From assembly GCF_900103585.1 (NCBI RefSeq), contig NZ_FNHV01000002.1, forward strand, positions 237,346 to 301,345: DNA of 64,000 nucleotides. The letters are read 5' to 3'. The notes under the pieces were generated by a model. The model was given only the letters and a program-made list of their open reading frames with translations, searched no databases and was not told the origin of the DNA. Made by a program: the position numbers and the translations under genes. The DNA is from Streptomyces sp. cf386 (lineage in GTDB: Bacteria; Actinomycetota; Actinomycetes; Streptomycetales; Streptomycetaceae). Shown piece after piece: positions 33,826-41,075 of the stretch; within the stretch, counting starts at the first letter, position 1; each line of letters begins with the position of its first letter.

Positions 33826-34097
33826 TCCGCAAGGCCTCCGCCGGGGACGCCTCCGAACTGGCGTGGTTCAAGAGCAGCTACAGCGGCGGCACCGACGGCA
33901 ACTCCTGCGTCGAAGTGGCCCTGGACTGGTTCAAGAGCAGCTATAGCAGCGGCACCGACGGCGAGTCCTGCGTCGAGATCGCCACCACCCCCGCCACCAT
34001 CCACGTCCGCGACTCCAAGTACCGCGACACCAGCCCTCGCCTCGCCCTCGCCCCGCAGGCATGGTCCGCCTTCGTCGCGTACACCGCCGAAGGCTGA
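33822..34097 (+). CDS. DUF397 protein with an internal 21-residue duplication
   Basis: 91 aa. DUF397 proteins are ~60-70 aa partners of XRE(DUF5753) regulators (BldB-like context). Here the hallmark segment occurs twice: WFKSSYSGGTDGNSCVEVAL at residue 15 and WFKSSYSSGTDGESCVEIAT at 36. The rest is standard: TIHVRDSKYRDTSPRLALA and AWSAFVAYTAEG. The ATG overlaps the stop of the regulator gene (ATGA). The duplication makes the protein about 21 residues longer than usual. Confidence 0.9.
   Translation: MIRKASAGDASELAWFKSSYSGGTDGNSCVEVALDWFKSSYSSGTDGESCVEIATTPATIHVRDSKYRDTSPRLALAPQAWSAFVAYTAEG
33864..33989 (+). repeat. 63-bp tandem duplication inside the DUF397 gene
   Basis: TGGTTCAAGAGCAGCTA begins at 33864 and again at 33927, a period of exactly 63 bp (21 codons), with a handful of differences between the two units. 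Confidence 0.9.
34022..34050 (+). repeat. 29-bp direct repeat, left copy (inside DUF397)
   Basis: Begins CCGCGACACCAGCCC and ends CCTCGCCCTCG; repeated at 34734-34762 with one mismatch (T/C at 34037/34749). The two copies flank the phosphotransferase-like gene. Confidence 0.85.
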
Positions 34098-34143
34098 CGC
34101 TGACGGCCGACCTCCAGGGCCGTGGCCATGTGATCATGCCCGC

Positions 34144-34731
34144 ATGACAGTCGGCCGGATCATCTTCCTCAACGGCACCTCCAGCTCGGGCAAGTCGAGC
34201 ATCGCCCGGGAGCTGCTGGACATCCTGGACGACGATGTCTACTTCCACTTGGCGGTCGACGGCTTCAACGCGATGCGTACGAAGCGAATCCTCGCGCCGG
34301 CGGACCTCGACACCGCACTGCGGCGGACAAGGATGGGCTTTCACCGCTCGATCGCGGCCATGGCCGAGGCGGGCAACGGCGTCGTCGTCGACCATGTGCT
34401 CAGCGAGCCGTGGCGGCTGAACGACTGTCTGACGGTGCTGCGCCCCGAGGACGTGCTGTTCGTGGGTGTGCGCTGTTCTCTGGAGGAGCTGACCCGCCGC
34501 GAAAGGGCCCGGGGCGACCGTCCTCCGGGCCTCGCGGCGCACCAGTACGACCTGGTCCACCAGCACGGCGACTACGACTTCGAGTGCGACACCAGCACCG
34601 CGAGCCCGCGCGAATGCGCCGAGGCGATCAAGGCGTTCCTCCCGCACCGGCCAAGCCCCACGGCCTTCACCCGCCTTCGTGCACGTCACCTGGCGGACGG
34701 GCACGAGACTGCGGCAGTCAGGCGCCGTTAG
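34144..34731 (+). CDS. Chloramphenicol phosphotransferase-like P-loop kinase
   Basis: 195 aa. A P-loop NTP-binding protein similar in layout to the Streptomyces venezuelae chloramphenicol 3-O-phosphotransferase: Walker A LNGTSSSGKSSIARELL (residues 9-25), VDGFNAM with Asp39 at the place of the CPT catalytic Asp, MAEAGNGVVVDHVL, LFVGVRCSLEELTRRERARGDRP (lid) and YDFECDTSTASPRECAEAI. The real acceptor is not known; such kinases are often orphan antibiotic- or metabolite-modifying enzymes. It sits between the DUF397 gene and a scar of a second DUF397 3' end, suggesting insertion. Confidence 0.85.
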   Translation: MTVGRIIFLNGTSSSGKSSIARELLDILDDDVYFHLAVDGFNAMRTKRILAPADLDTALRRTRMGFHRSIAAMAEAGNGVVVDHVLSEPWRLNDCLTVLRPEDVLFVGVRCSLEELTRRERARGDRPPGLAAHQYDLVHQHGDYDFECDTSTASPRECAEAIKAFLPHRPSPTAFTRLRARHLADGHETAAVRRR

Positions 34732-34733
34732 TG

Positions 34734-34770
34734 CCGCGACACCAGCCCCCGCCTCGCCCTCGAGGGCTGA
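34734..34770 (+). pseudogene. Scar of a DUF397 3' end
   Basis: After the kinase stop the sequence again encodes RDTSPRLAL, as in the DUF397 gene upstream, and then jumps to EG-stop (GAGGGCTGA). The 12 or so codons that lie between these parts in the intact gene are missing. It is a non-functional remnant of a second DUF397 copy or of the same gene split by an insertion. Confidence 0.7.
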
Positions 34771-34798
34771 TCTCCGTCAGTGACGGAGTCGTGAATTC

Positions 34799-35284
34799 CT
34801 AGCGTTCGCGTCTGATCAGTGAGGCGTACGTGCCGAAAGCAGGAATCGGCTCCCAGTTGGAGGAAACGTCGACTCCGTGGCGGCTTTCCTTCAATTCGCC
34901 GCCTTCCTCCTCGATTGTGCGCTCGATAACGCCATCGGTGGTGAACTCGTACGTCTCGGTGCGGTCCGCTTCTGCGTACCCGCCTCGTTCCTGGGAACTG
35001 CCGTAACTGTATGAGGTTGCTGTTTCCAGGAAGAAGGAGCCGTTGATGAGCGTGAATGTGTAGTCCAGTGTGTCGCGACCATATTCGTCCATGAAGACGA
35101 CCGAGGCGTAGCCCGTCTCCAGTCGCATTGCCACCCGCAGGGTCGGTGTGGACTGCCCGGCAGGGGAGGCGACTGCGGTGTACAACTCGCTGGAGACGTG
35201 CCGGGCTTGAGCCTGCTCAGGCGTCAGAGGGTCCAGGGGCGTCTCGGTGAGGTTGTTCCACTGCTCGCAGTAGGTCCAGTTCAT
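34799..35284 (-). CDS. Candidate immunity protein for the PrsW-fused toxin, 161 aa
   Basis: Not a family I can name. It is a soluble acidic protein beginning MNWTYCEQWNNLTETPLDPL, with beta-rich text (TLRVAMRLETGYASVVFMDE; YTFTLINGSFFLETATSYSY) and an acidic region (IERTIEEEGGELKE). It starts 7 bp after the toxin gene's stop on the same strand, exactly where immunity genes sit in polymorphic-toxin loci. The hand-counted GC of 34981-35040 is 33/60, low for this genome, matching the toxin tip and suggesting they arrived together. A start ATG at 35284 is clear. Confidence 0.7.
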   Translation of the reverse strand: MNWTYCEQWNNLTETPLDPLTPEQAQARHVSSELYTAVASPAGQSTPTLRVAMRLETGYASVVFMDEYGRDTLDYTFTLINGSFFLETATSYSYGSSQERGGYAEADRTETYEFTTDGVIERTIEEEGGELKESRHGVDVSSNWEPIPAFGTYASLIRRER

Positions 35285-35291
35285 GGCTGAT

Positions 35292-37421
35292 TCAGCCTGT
35301 GCCCTTCGGTAGCCGGTAGACGAAACCCTGTACGTCTCGGATTATCACGCCGTGGTTCGCTGCTTCCCTGAGCGCCCATTCTGGCACAGGCGCTGACTGG
35401 ACGGGGACTTCCAGGTAGTACTTGCCCTTCAGTGGTTTCCCGATCAGCTCCGGGTATTCTGCGCGCGCCTTTGGTGTATCGGGTATCTTTGTTCCCGCCT
35501 TGTACTTCTGATTGATCTCGCGCAGATAGTCCTTGAATGACTCTGGCTTGATCTTTGATATTTGTGTTTGTTTGCGCGAGACGATCTCCTTTCCGGGGCG
35601 GTACGAGTCGAGGTACTTCCCGTTTTCGAGGTAGACCTCGTTGGCCGGGTAACGTGGCCAGTTCTCCTTGTTGAACTCTCGCCCCTCGTTCCACTTGTCA
35701 CGAAGCCACTGCGGGACGCCGTTGCTCTTGCCGCCGCCCGGCTCACTCGTACCGGTTCCCCCGGCGCCGACCGCCATCAGCACGACACCGGCAGCACCAA
35801 GGGCACCGGCGCTGAGCGCCGCCTCGGCGGTAAGGGCGCCGACCGCTCCCGCTCCTGCCAGCGCGAGGCCTCCGGGAGGGAACAGGGCGAGGAGGGAGAG
35901 CAGGAGGAGGGCGAAGCCGAGGTAGACCAGGAAGGTGTTCAGGGCGTCGAGGAGGTGGAGCGTGCGGACGGCTCTGCCGTCGGGGCCCGCGTCGCCGAAC
36001 CCGCGCCACAGCAGGAGCACGCCGGTGGTCGCCGCCCCCAGGGCGGTGCCGAGACGGAAGCGGTGGGCCGCCAGGAGTTCGCCCAGCGGCTGGGCGGACA
36101 CCTGCCGCCAGCTGCGCAGCAGGACGGTGAGCTGGTAGGAGATCCAGGCCAGGGCGGCGATGCCGAAGCCCATGAGAATCTTCGGCCCCGAACCGGTACT
36201 GAAGAACTCCTGGAGGCCGGCGGTGGAGGTGAACGAACCGACGACCAGGAACAGCAGCGCGGGGAGCATGAGCACGCACGGGATCAGCAGGAGCCACCGC
36301 TCGCGAGAACGGCGGGCCGCTCGGGTCGCCTTCAGCCAGGCGCGGATGTTCACTGCCCGCCAGGCGCGTCGGTTGTCGGTCTCGTCCATCAGGGCGGTGA
36401 TCCCTGCGATCACTCCTCGCAGTTCGCCGTGGTCGTCGCGCGGCGCCGACGCGGCGGCGTACAGCAACGAGCGCCGCAGCTTGACGTAGCGCAGGACGAT
36501 CAGCAGGCTCCACGGCAGACGCCAGGCCGCGTAGCGCAGCAGCGCTCCCAGACTGTCGCCGTCGGCGCGTTCGGACGCGAGCAGGACGCCGGGCACCTGG
36601 CGCTTGGCGCGGTGGAGCCGGCGCAGGTCGACGGCCATGGCGAGGACCAGGCAAACGAGTGGCGCCGCCCATGCCGTCCCATTCAGGGACTCCAGCCAGT
36701 CCGTGGCCCCGTCGGAGCGTTCCTGTGCCGCGTAGTTGTTGAGTGTGTGATGGGCGGCGGCGGCCAGGATCGGGGGGAGCGACAGCAGGCGCCACCCACC
36801 GTGCGCGCGCCACAGCAGCCCGACCCCGAAGCCGGCCGTGGCCGTCCACACCAGGTGCGTGAACGTTTCCGTGACCGGGGGCCCGGCCAGGGCCAGTTGA
36901 CTGAACGGCGCCGGGAGCCAGGACGTCAACACCTGCCCGAGGCCCGGTACATAGGGCGGGGACAGGCTGTCGGGGATGATCCAGCCCTCACCGCGGACGA
37001 TCGCCCGGTCCGCGTCCAGGCCGAACCGGAGCACCGCCTCCAGCAGCCCGAAGCCCGCCCCCAGAGCCGCACCCACCACCACGAAGTCGGTCAGCCCCCA
37101 CTGCCGGCGAACCCGCAGGCTCAGCCCCGCCAGCAGCAACGGGGAAACCTTGAGTAATTCCTCCACCCACGGTGCGACCGTGTAGCCGGTGGTGTTCACG
37201 ACCGTCACCAGCGACTGGCCCGACTGCTCCGCGTAGAGACGGGTGTACGCGAGCTGCACCAACACGGTCGCCGTACCGCACCCGTACGCACCCACGGCCA
37301 GCGCCAGCAGCACGGTCGACAGGCGCACCGAACGTGTCGGCCAGGAGATCGCGAACAGTTGCAGTACGCCCCAGACGGCCGCCACCGCCATCACCAACGT
37401 CACGCCAGGCCCCCGATGCAC
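35292..37421 (-). CDS. PrsW-like membrane protease fused to a C-terminal nuclease-like toxin domain
   Basis: 709 aa. Residues 1-230 are PrsW-like: seven or so helices with the catalytic-type motifs WVEELLK (E87, E88, K91), FGLLEAVL (E128) and THLVWTA (H189). Residues 240-555 add about six more membrane helices and two cytoplasmic arginine-rich loops. After GGTGTSEPGGGKSNG the last ~145 residues change character: YPANEVYLENGKYLDSYRPG, KEIVSRKQTQISKIKPESF, KGKYYLEVPVQ and IIRDVQGFVYRL. These resemble restriction-endonuclease-fold toxin domains (Tox-REase type) of polymorphic toxins. The candidate immunity gene follows at 7 bp. The start (GTG 37421) has alternatives at 37403 and 37391. Confidence 0.78.
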   Translation of the reverse strand: MHRGPGVTLVMAVAAVWGVLQLFAISWPTRSVRLSTVLLALAVGAYGCGTATVLVQLAYTRLYAEQSGQSLVTVVNTTGYTVAPWVEELLKVSPLLLAGLSLRVRRQWGLTDFVVVGAALGAGFGLLEAVLRFGLDADRAIVRGEGWIIPDSLSPPYVPGLGQVLTSWLPAPFSQLALAGPPVTETFTHLVWTATAGFGVGLLWRAHGGWRLLSLPPILAAAAHHTLNNYAAQERSDGATDWLESLNGTAWAAPLVCLVLAMAVDLRRLHRAKRQVPGVLLASERADGDSLGALLRYAAWRLPWSLLIVLRYVKLRRSLLYAAASAPRDDHGELRGVIAGITALMDETDNRRAWRAVNIRAWLKATRAARRSRERWLLLIPCVLMLPALLFLVVGSFTSTAGLQEFFSTGSGPKILMGFGIAALAWISYQLTVLLRSWRQVSAQPLGELLAAHRFRLGTALGAATTGVLLLWRGFGDAGPDGRAVRTLHLLDALNTFLVYLGFALLLLSLLALFPPGGLALAGAGAVGALTAEAALSAGALGAAGVVLMAVGAGGTGTSEPGGGKSNGVPQWLRDKWNEGREFNKENWPRYPANEVYLENGKYLDSYRPGKEIVSRKQTQISKIKPESFKDYLREINQKYKAGTKIPDTPKARAEYPELIGKPLKGKYYLEVPVQSAPVPEWALREAANHGVIIRDVQGFVYRLPKGTG

Positions 37422-37661
37422 CGGAACAACATTCGATTCGCGATAGTGAACGTGATGCTAGGCAGTCAACTGACGGTGCGGCAAGCGAGTTGGGAGACAG
37501 CCGTGCCGCCTCCGTTCCCGGGACCGGCGTCCACGGAGTCGGACCGTGCGTCTGCCAACGGGGTGGGTCCAGGGAGCGAGCGTCTGGAGCGGGGCAGGCG
37601 GGCGGCACACCCGCGTCCCATCGGCGGTACCTTCATCATCACGCCGATGAGGAGAGTCAAC

Positions 37662-40600
37662 GTGAGCAAGTTCGTGCGGCCCGCAGCAGAAGGTGCCGAC
37701 CCCTTCGGTACGGCTCGTCTGCGTCGCGGCGTGCTGGACGCCTGGGCCACCAGCCCCGCCCGTTTCCGGGAGGACGCCAACGCCGAGGAGGATCTCGTCC
37801 TCGGGGGGTACCGGGACCGTCTCGTCGTCGAGCTCGCTCAGAACGCCGCCGACGCCGCCGCCAGGGCGAACGTCGCCGGGCGGCTGCGGCTCACCCTGCG
37901 CGACGGGGTGCTCGTCGCCGCCAACACCGGCGCGCCGCTGGACGCCGCCGGCGTCGAGTCGCTGTCCACCCTGCGGGCCTCGGCGAAGCGGGACTCGGCC
38001 TCCATCGGCCGCTTCGGTGTCGGGTTCGCCGCCGTCCTCGCCGTCACCGACGAGCCCGCCGTCGTCGGGCGGCACGGCGGTGTCCGGTGGGCCCTCGCCG
38101 AGGCCCGGGAGCTGGCCGGCAGCACCGCGCGGCACAGCCCGGGGCTGGGGGACGAGATCCGGCGCCGTGACGGGCACGTTCCCCTCCTCCGGCTGCCGTT
38201 CGCCGCCGAGGGCACCGCTCCGGACCCGTACGACACGGCCGTCATCCTTCCCCTGCGCGACACCGCCGCCGCCGATCTCGCCGAGCGTCTGCTGCACGCC
38301 GTCGACGACGCGCTGCTCCTCGCCCTGCCGGGGCTGGAGGAGGTCGTGATCGAGGTCGACGACGCCGAGCCGCGCACGCTGCGCCGCCGCGTCGACGGCG
38401 CCTTCACCGTCGTGGAGGACTCCCAGAACGGCGTCACCCACTGGCTTACGTCCGCCGCCCACGGCCCGCTCACGCCCGACCTCCTCGTCGACCGCCCGGT
38501 CGAGGAGCGGCTGCGCCCGCACTGGTCGCTCACCTGGGCCGTGCCCGTCAACGCCGCCGACAGCACCCCCGCCCGGCCCCGCACCGCCCCCGTCGTCCAC
38601 GCGCCGACCCCGAGTGACGAACCCCTCGGCGTCCCCGCCCTCCTCATCGCCTCCTTCCCGCTCGACCCGACCCGCCGCCACGCCGCCCCCGGCCCGCTGA
38701 CCGACTTCCTCGTGCAGCGCGCGGCGGACGCGTACGCCGAACTGCTCGGCGGGTGGCGTCCGGTGAGTGACGGCATCATCGACCTCGTGCCGGGACCGCT
38801 GGGCAAGGGCGAGCTGGACGGTGCCCTGCGGCAGGCGATCCTGGAGCGCCTGCCCCGTACGTCCTTCCTCCCGCCCGCCGTCGAGCCGCGCGAGCACGAC
38901 TCCGACGACCTCCCCGAGTCCCTCCGGCCCCGTGACGCCGAGGTCGTCGAGGGCGCCGGTGCCGACACGGTGCACGTGCTCGCCGAGGTGCTGCCCACCC
39001 TGCTCCCCGCCGGGCTCGAACGGCGCGTGGAGCTGCGGACGCTGGGGGTCGCCCGCGTCCCGCTCACCGACGCGATCGACCGGCTCGCCGGGCTGGAGAA
39101 GGAGCCCGCCTGGTGGCAGCGGCTCTACGACAGCCTCGCCGGGGTCGACCCGGACCGGCTGTCCGGGCTGCCGGTGCCGCTCGCCGACGGGCGCACCACC
39201 ATCGGGCCCCGCCAGATCCTCCTCCCCACCTCCGACGGCGCCCCGATCGACCCCGAGATCCTGACCCGCCTCGGCCTCAAGGTCGCCCACCCGGACGCCG
39301 CGCACCCGTTGCTGGAGAAGCTGGGCGCGCTGCCCGCGACGCCCCGAGCCGTCCTCACCACACCCCAGGTGCGGGCCGCCGTCGCCGCCTCCCTCGACGA
39401 CGAGGGCGGCGTGAGCTGGGAGGAGGACGCCCCCGACGCCGAGGAGCTGGCCGACACCGTGCTCGCGCTCGTGCGGGACGCGGGCCTTGAGCCCGGTGAC
39501 GAGCCGTGGCTGGGCGCCCTCGCCCTCCCCGACGAGGAGGGGGAGTTGGCGCCGGCCGGAGAACTGGTCTTCCCCGGCAGCCCCTTCCACCAGGTCATGC
39601 GGGAAGGCGAACTGGCCGCCGTAGACGCCGAGTTGGCTGACAAGTGGGGCGAGGCCGCGCTCGCCGCCTGCGGGGTCCTCGCCAACTTCGCCCTGGTCCG
39701 GGCGGCGGACGTCGTCCTCGACCCGGACGAACTGGAGCCCCGCGAGAGCGACTTCGCCGAGCCCGACGACGCGGGCCTGCTGGACGCCGTGGACGTCTGG
39801 AGCGAGGACATCCTCGACCGCTTCCCGGACACGCCCGTACCGCCCGTCGCCACCGAGCTCATCGCCGTACGCGATCTCGACCTGGTCGACGAGGACAAGT
39901 GGCCGCAAGCCCTCGCCCTGCTCGCCCAGCCGCCCCTGCGGGACGCGCTCACCCAGCAGGTGCGGATCCTGCTGCCCGACGGCACGCACGAAGTCGTACG
40001 GCCGTACACGGCGTGGTGGCTGCGGGGCAACCCGGTGCTGGACGGCCGCCGCCCCGCCGGCCTGCTCGCCTCCGGAGGCGACCCGCTGCTGCGCGGCCTG
40101 TACGACGAGGCCGACGCGACCGGCTTCGAGGACGAGCAGGTGCTGCGGGCGCTGGGCGTGCGGACGTCCGTCGCCGCGCTGCTCGACGAGCCGGGCGGTG
40201 CGGCCGAGCTGCTGGATCGGCTGGCCGATCCGGAGCGGGAGGTGTCCGCCGCGCAACTGCACGCCCTCTACGGCGCCCTCGCCGACCTCGACCCCGAGCA
40301 GGTGACCCTGCCGGACGAGCTGCGGGCCGTGATCGACGGGCGGGTCGAGGTCGTGGACGCGGCGGACGCGGTGGTCGTCGACTCGCCGGATCTGCTGCCC
40401 TTCACGGAGGGCACCGCCCTGTTGCCGGTGCGGCCCGCGCGTGCCGCCGAGCTGGCCGAGCTGTTCCAGGTGCGGCGGCTGAGTGAGTCCGTCACCGGGG
40501 AGGTGACCAGCGAGGGCGCCGAGCACGACGTGCCGGAGTCGGTGCGGGTGCTGCTGGGGGCGCGGACGCCTGCGTCGTATGTCGAGCATGAGGAGCTCGT

Positions 40601-40787
40601 TGTGGACGGGGTGGAGATCGACTGGCGGCTCACGGATGACGGGGTGCTGCATGCGGCGACCCTCGAGGGGGTCGCGGCCGGGCTGGCCTGGGCGGCGGGG
40701 CAGTGGCCTCGGCGGTTCGAGGTGGCGGCGTTGTTGGAGGATGCGTCCAGGACTGCGGAGTTGGCTCGGGATCGTTGGTTCGACTGA
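37662..40787 (+). CDS. Sacsin/Hsp90-like N-terminal ATPase domain protein
   Basis: 1041 aa. The N-terminal part (1-230) is a GHKL-type ATP-binding domain of the sacsin type: YRDRLVVELAQNAADAAARA (N box), LVAANTGAPLDAAGVESLSTLRAS (G1-like), and SIGRFGVGFAAVLAVTD (G2). The remaining ~800 residues are acidic Leu/Ala/Asp-rich and have no recognised domain. Such large proteins are conserved in Streptomyces and thought chaperone-like. I start at GTG 37662 because AGGAGAG lies 5 nt upstream; the upstream open frame is spurious. Toxin modules lie on both sides, but its own composition looks like core genome. Confidence 0.88.
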   Translation: MSKFVRPAAEGADPFGTARLRRGVLDAWATSPARFREDANAEEDLVLGGYRDRLVVELAQNAADAAARANVAGRLRLTLRDGVLVAANTGAPLDAAGVESLSTLRASAKRDSASIGRFGVGFAAVLAVTDEPAVVGRHGGVRWALAEARELAGSTARHSPGLGDEIRRRDGHVPLLRLPFAAEGTAPDPYDTAVILPLRDTAAADLAERLLHAVDDALLLALPGLEEVVIEVDDAEPRTLRRRVDGAFTVVEDSQNGVTHWLTSAAHGPLTPDLLVDRPVEERLRPHWSLTWAVPVNAADSTPARPRTAPVVHAPTPSDEPLGVPALLIASFPLDPTRRHAAPGPLTDFLVQRAADAYAELLGGWRPVSDGIIDLVPGPLGKGELDGALRQAILERLPRTSFLPPAVEPREHDSDDLPESLRPRDAEVVEGAGADTVHVLAEVLPTLLPAGLERRVELRTLGVARVPLTDAIDRLAGLEKEPAWWQRLYDSLAGVDPDRLSGLPVPLADGRTTIGPRQILLPTSDGAPIDPEILTRLGLKVAHPDAAHPLLEKLGALPATPRAVLTTPQVRAAVAASLDDEGGVSWEEDAPDAEELADTVLALVRDAGLEPGDEPWLGALALPDEEGELAPAGELVFPGSPFHQVMREGELAAVDAELADKWGEAALAACGVLANFALVRAADVVLDPDELEPRESDFAEPDDAGLLDAVDVWSEDILDRFPDTPVPPVATELIAVRDLDLVDEDKWPQALALLAQPPLRDALTQQVRILLPDGTHEVVRPYTAWWLRGNPVLDGRRPAGLLASGGDPLLRGLYDEADATGFEDEQVLRALGVRTSVAALLDEPGGAAELLDRLADPEREVSAAQLHALYGALADLDPEQVTLPDELRAVIDGRVEVVDAADAVVVDSPDLLPFTEGTALLPVRPARAAELAELFQVRRLSESVTGEVTSEGAEHDVPESVRVLLGARTPASYVEHEELVVDGVEIDWRLTDDGVLHAATLEGVAAGLAWAAGQWPRRFEVAALLEDASRTAELARDRWFD

Positions 40788-40838
40788 GCCGTTCGACCGG
40801 ACAGGGGCCGTCCCTTCGGACGGCCCCTGCTCGGTTCG

Positions 40839-41075
40839 TCAGTCCGCCTCGGTTTCCAGGAAGTAGTCGTACTTCCCCAGGTCGAGTTCGATACCGGTCA
40901 GCTGCCGGACACGCTCTGCGTGCTCCTGCGTCAGCGGATACACGTCGGCCAGCTGCTCCGGCGGCATCCCCAGGAGTTCTCCGAACGCCTGCGCGCCGAC
41001 CGAGGTGACGTCGGTGGACGAGTCCGGATAGTCATCGTCCTTGAGATAGCGGACGACAAGGAAATACACGGTCAC
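40839..41075 (-). CDS. Candidate immunity protein for the colicin E3-type toxin, 78 aa
   Basis: Starting GTG (41075), its sequence is MTVYFLVVRYLKDDDYPDSS, then SVGAQAFGELLGMPPEQLAD and a tail GIELDLGKYDYFLETEAD. It is small and strongly acidic, as are colicin E3 immunity proteins, though not clearly homologous to ImmE3. The start overlaps the toxin stop by four bases (GTGA), ensuring co-translation with the toxin. That coupling and the acidic charge are the grounds for the immunity call. Confidence 0.75.
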   Translation of the reverse strand: MTVYFLVVRYLKDDDYPDSSTDVTSVGAQAFGELLGMPPEQLADVYPLTQEHAERVRQLTGIELDLGKYDYFLETEAD

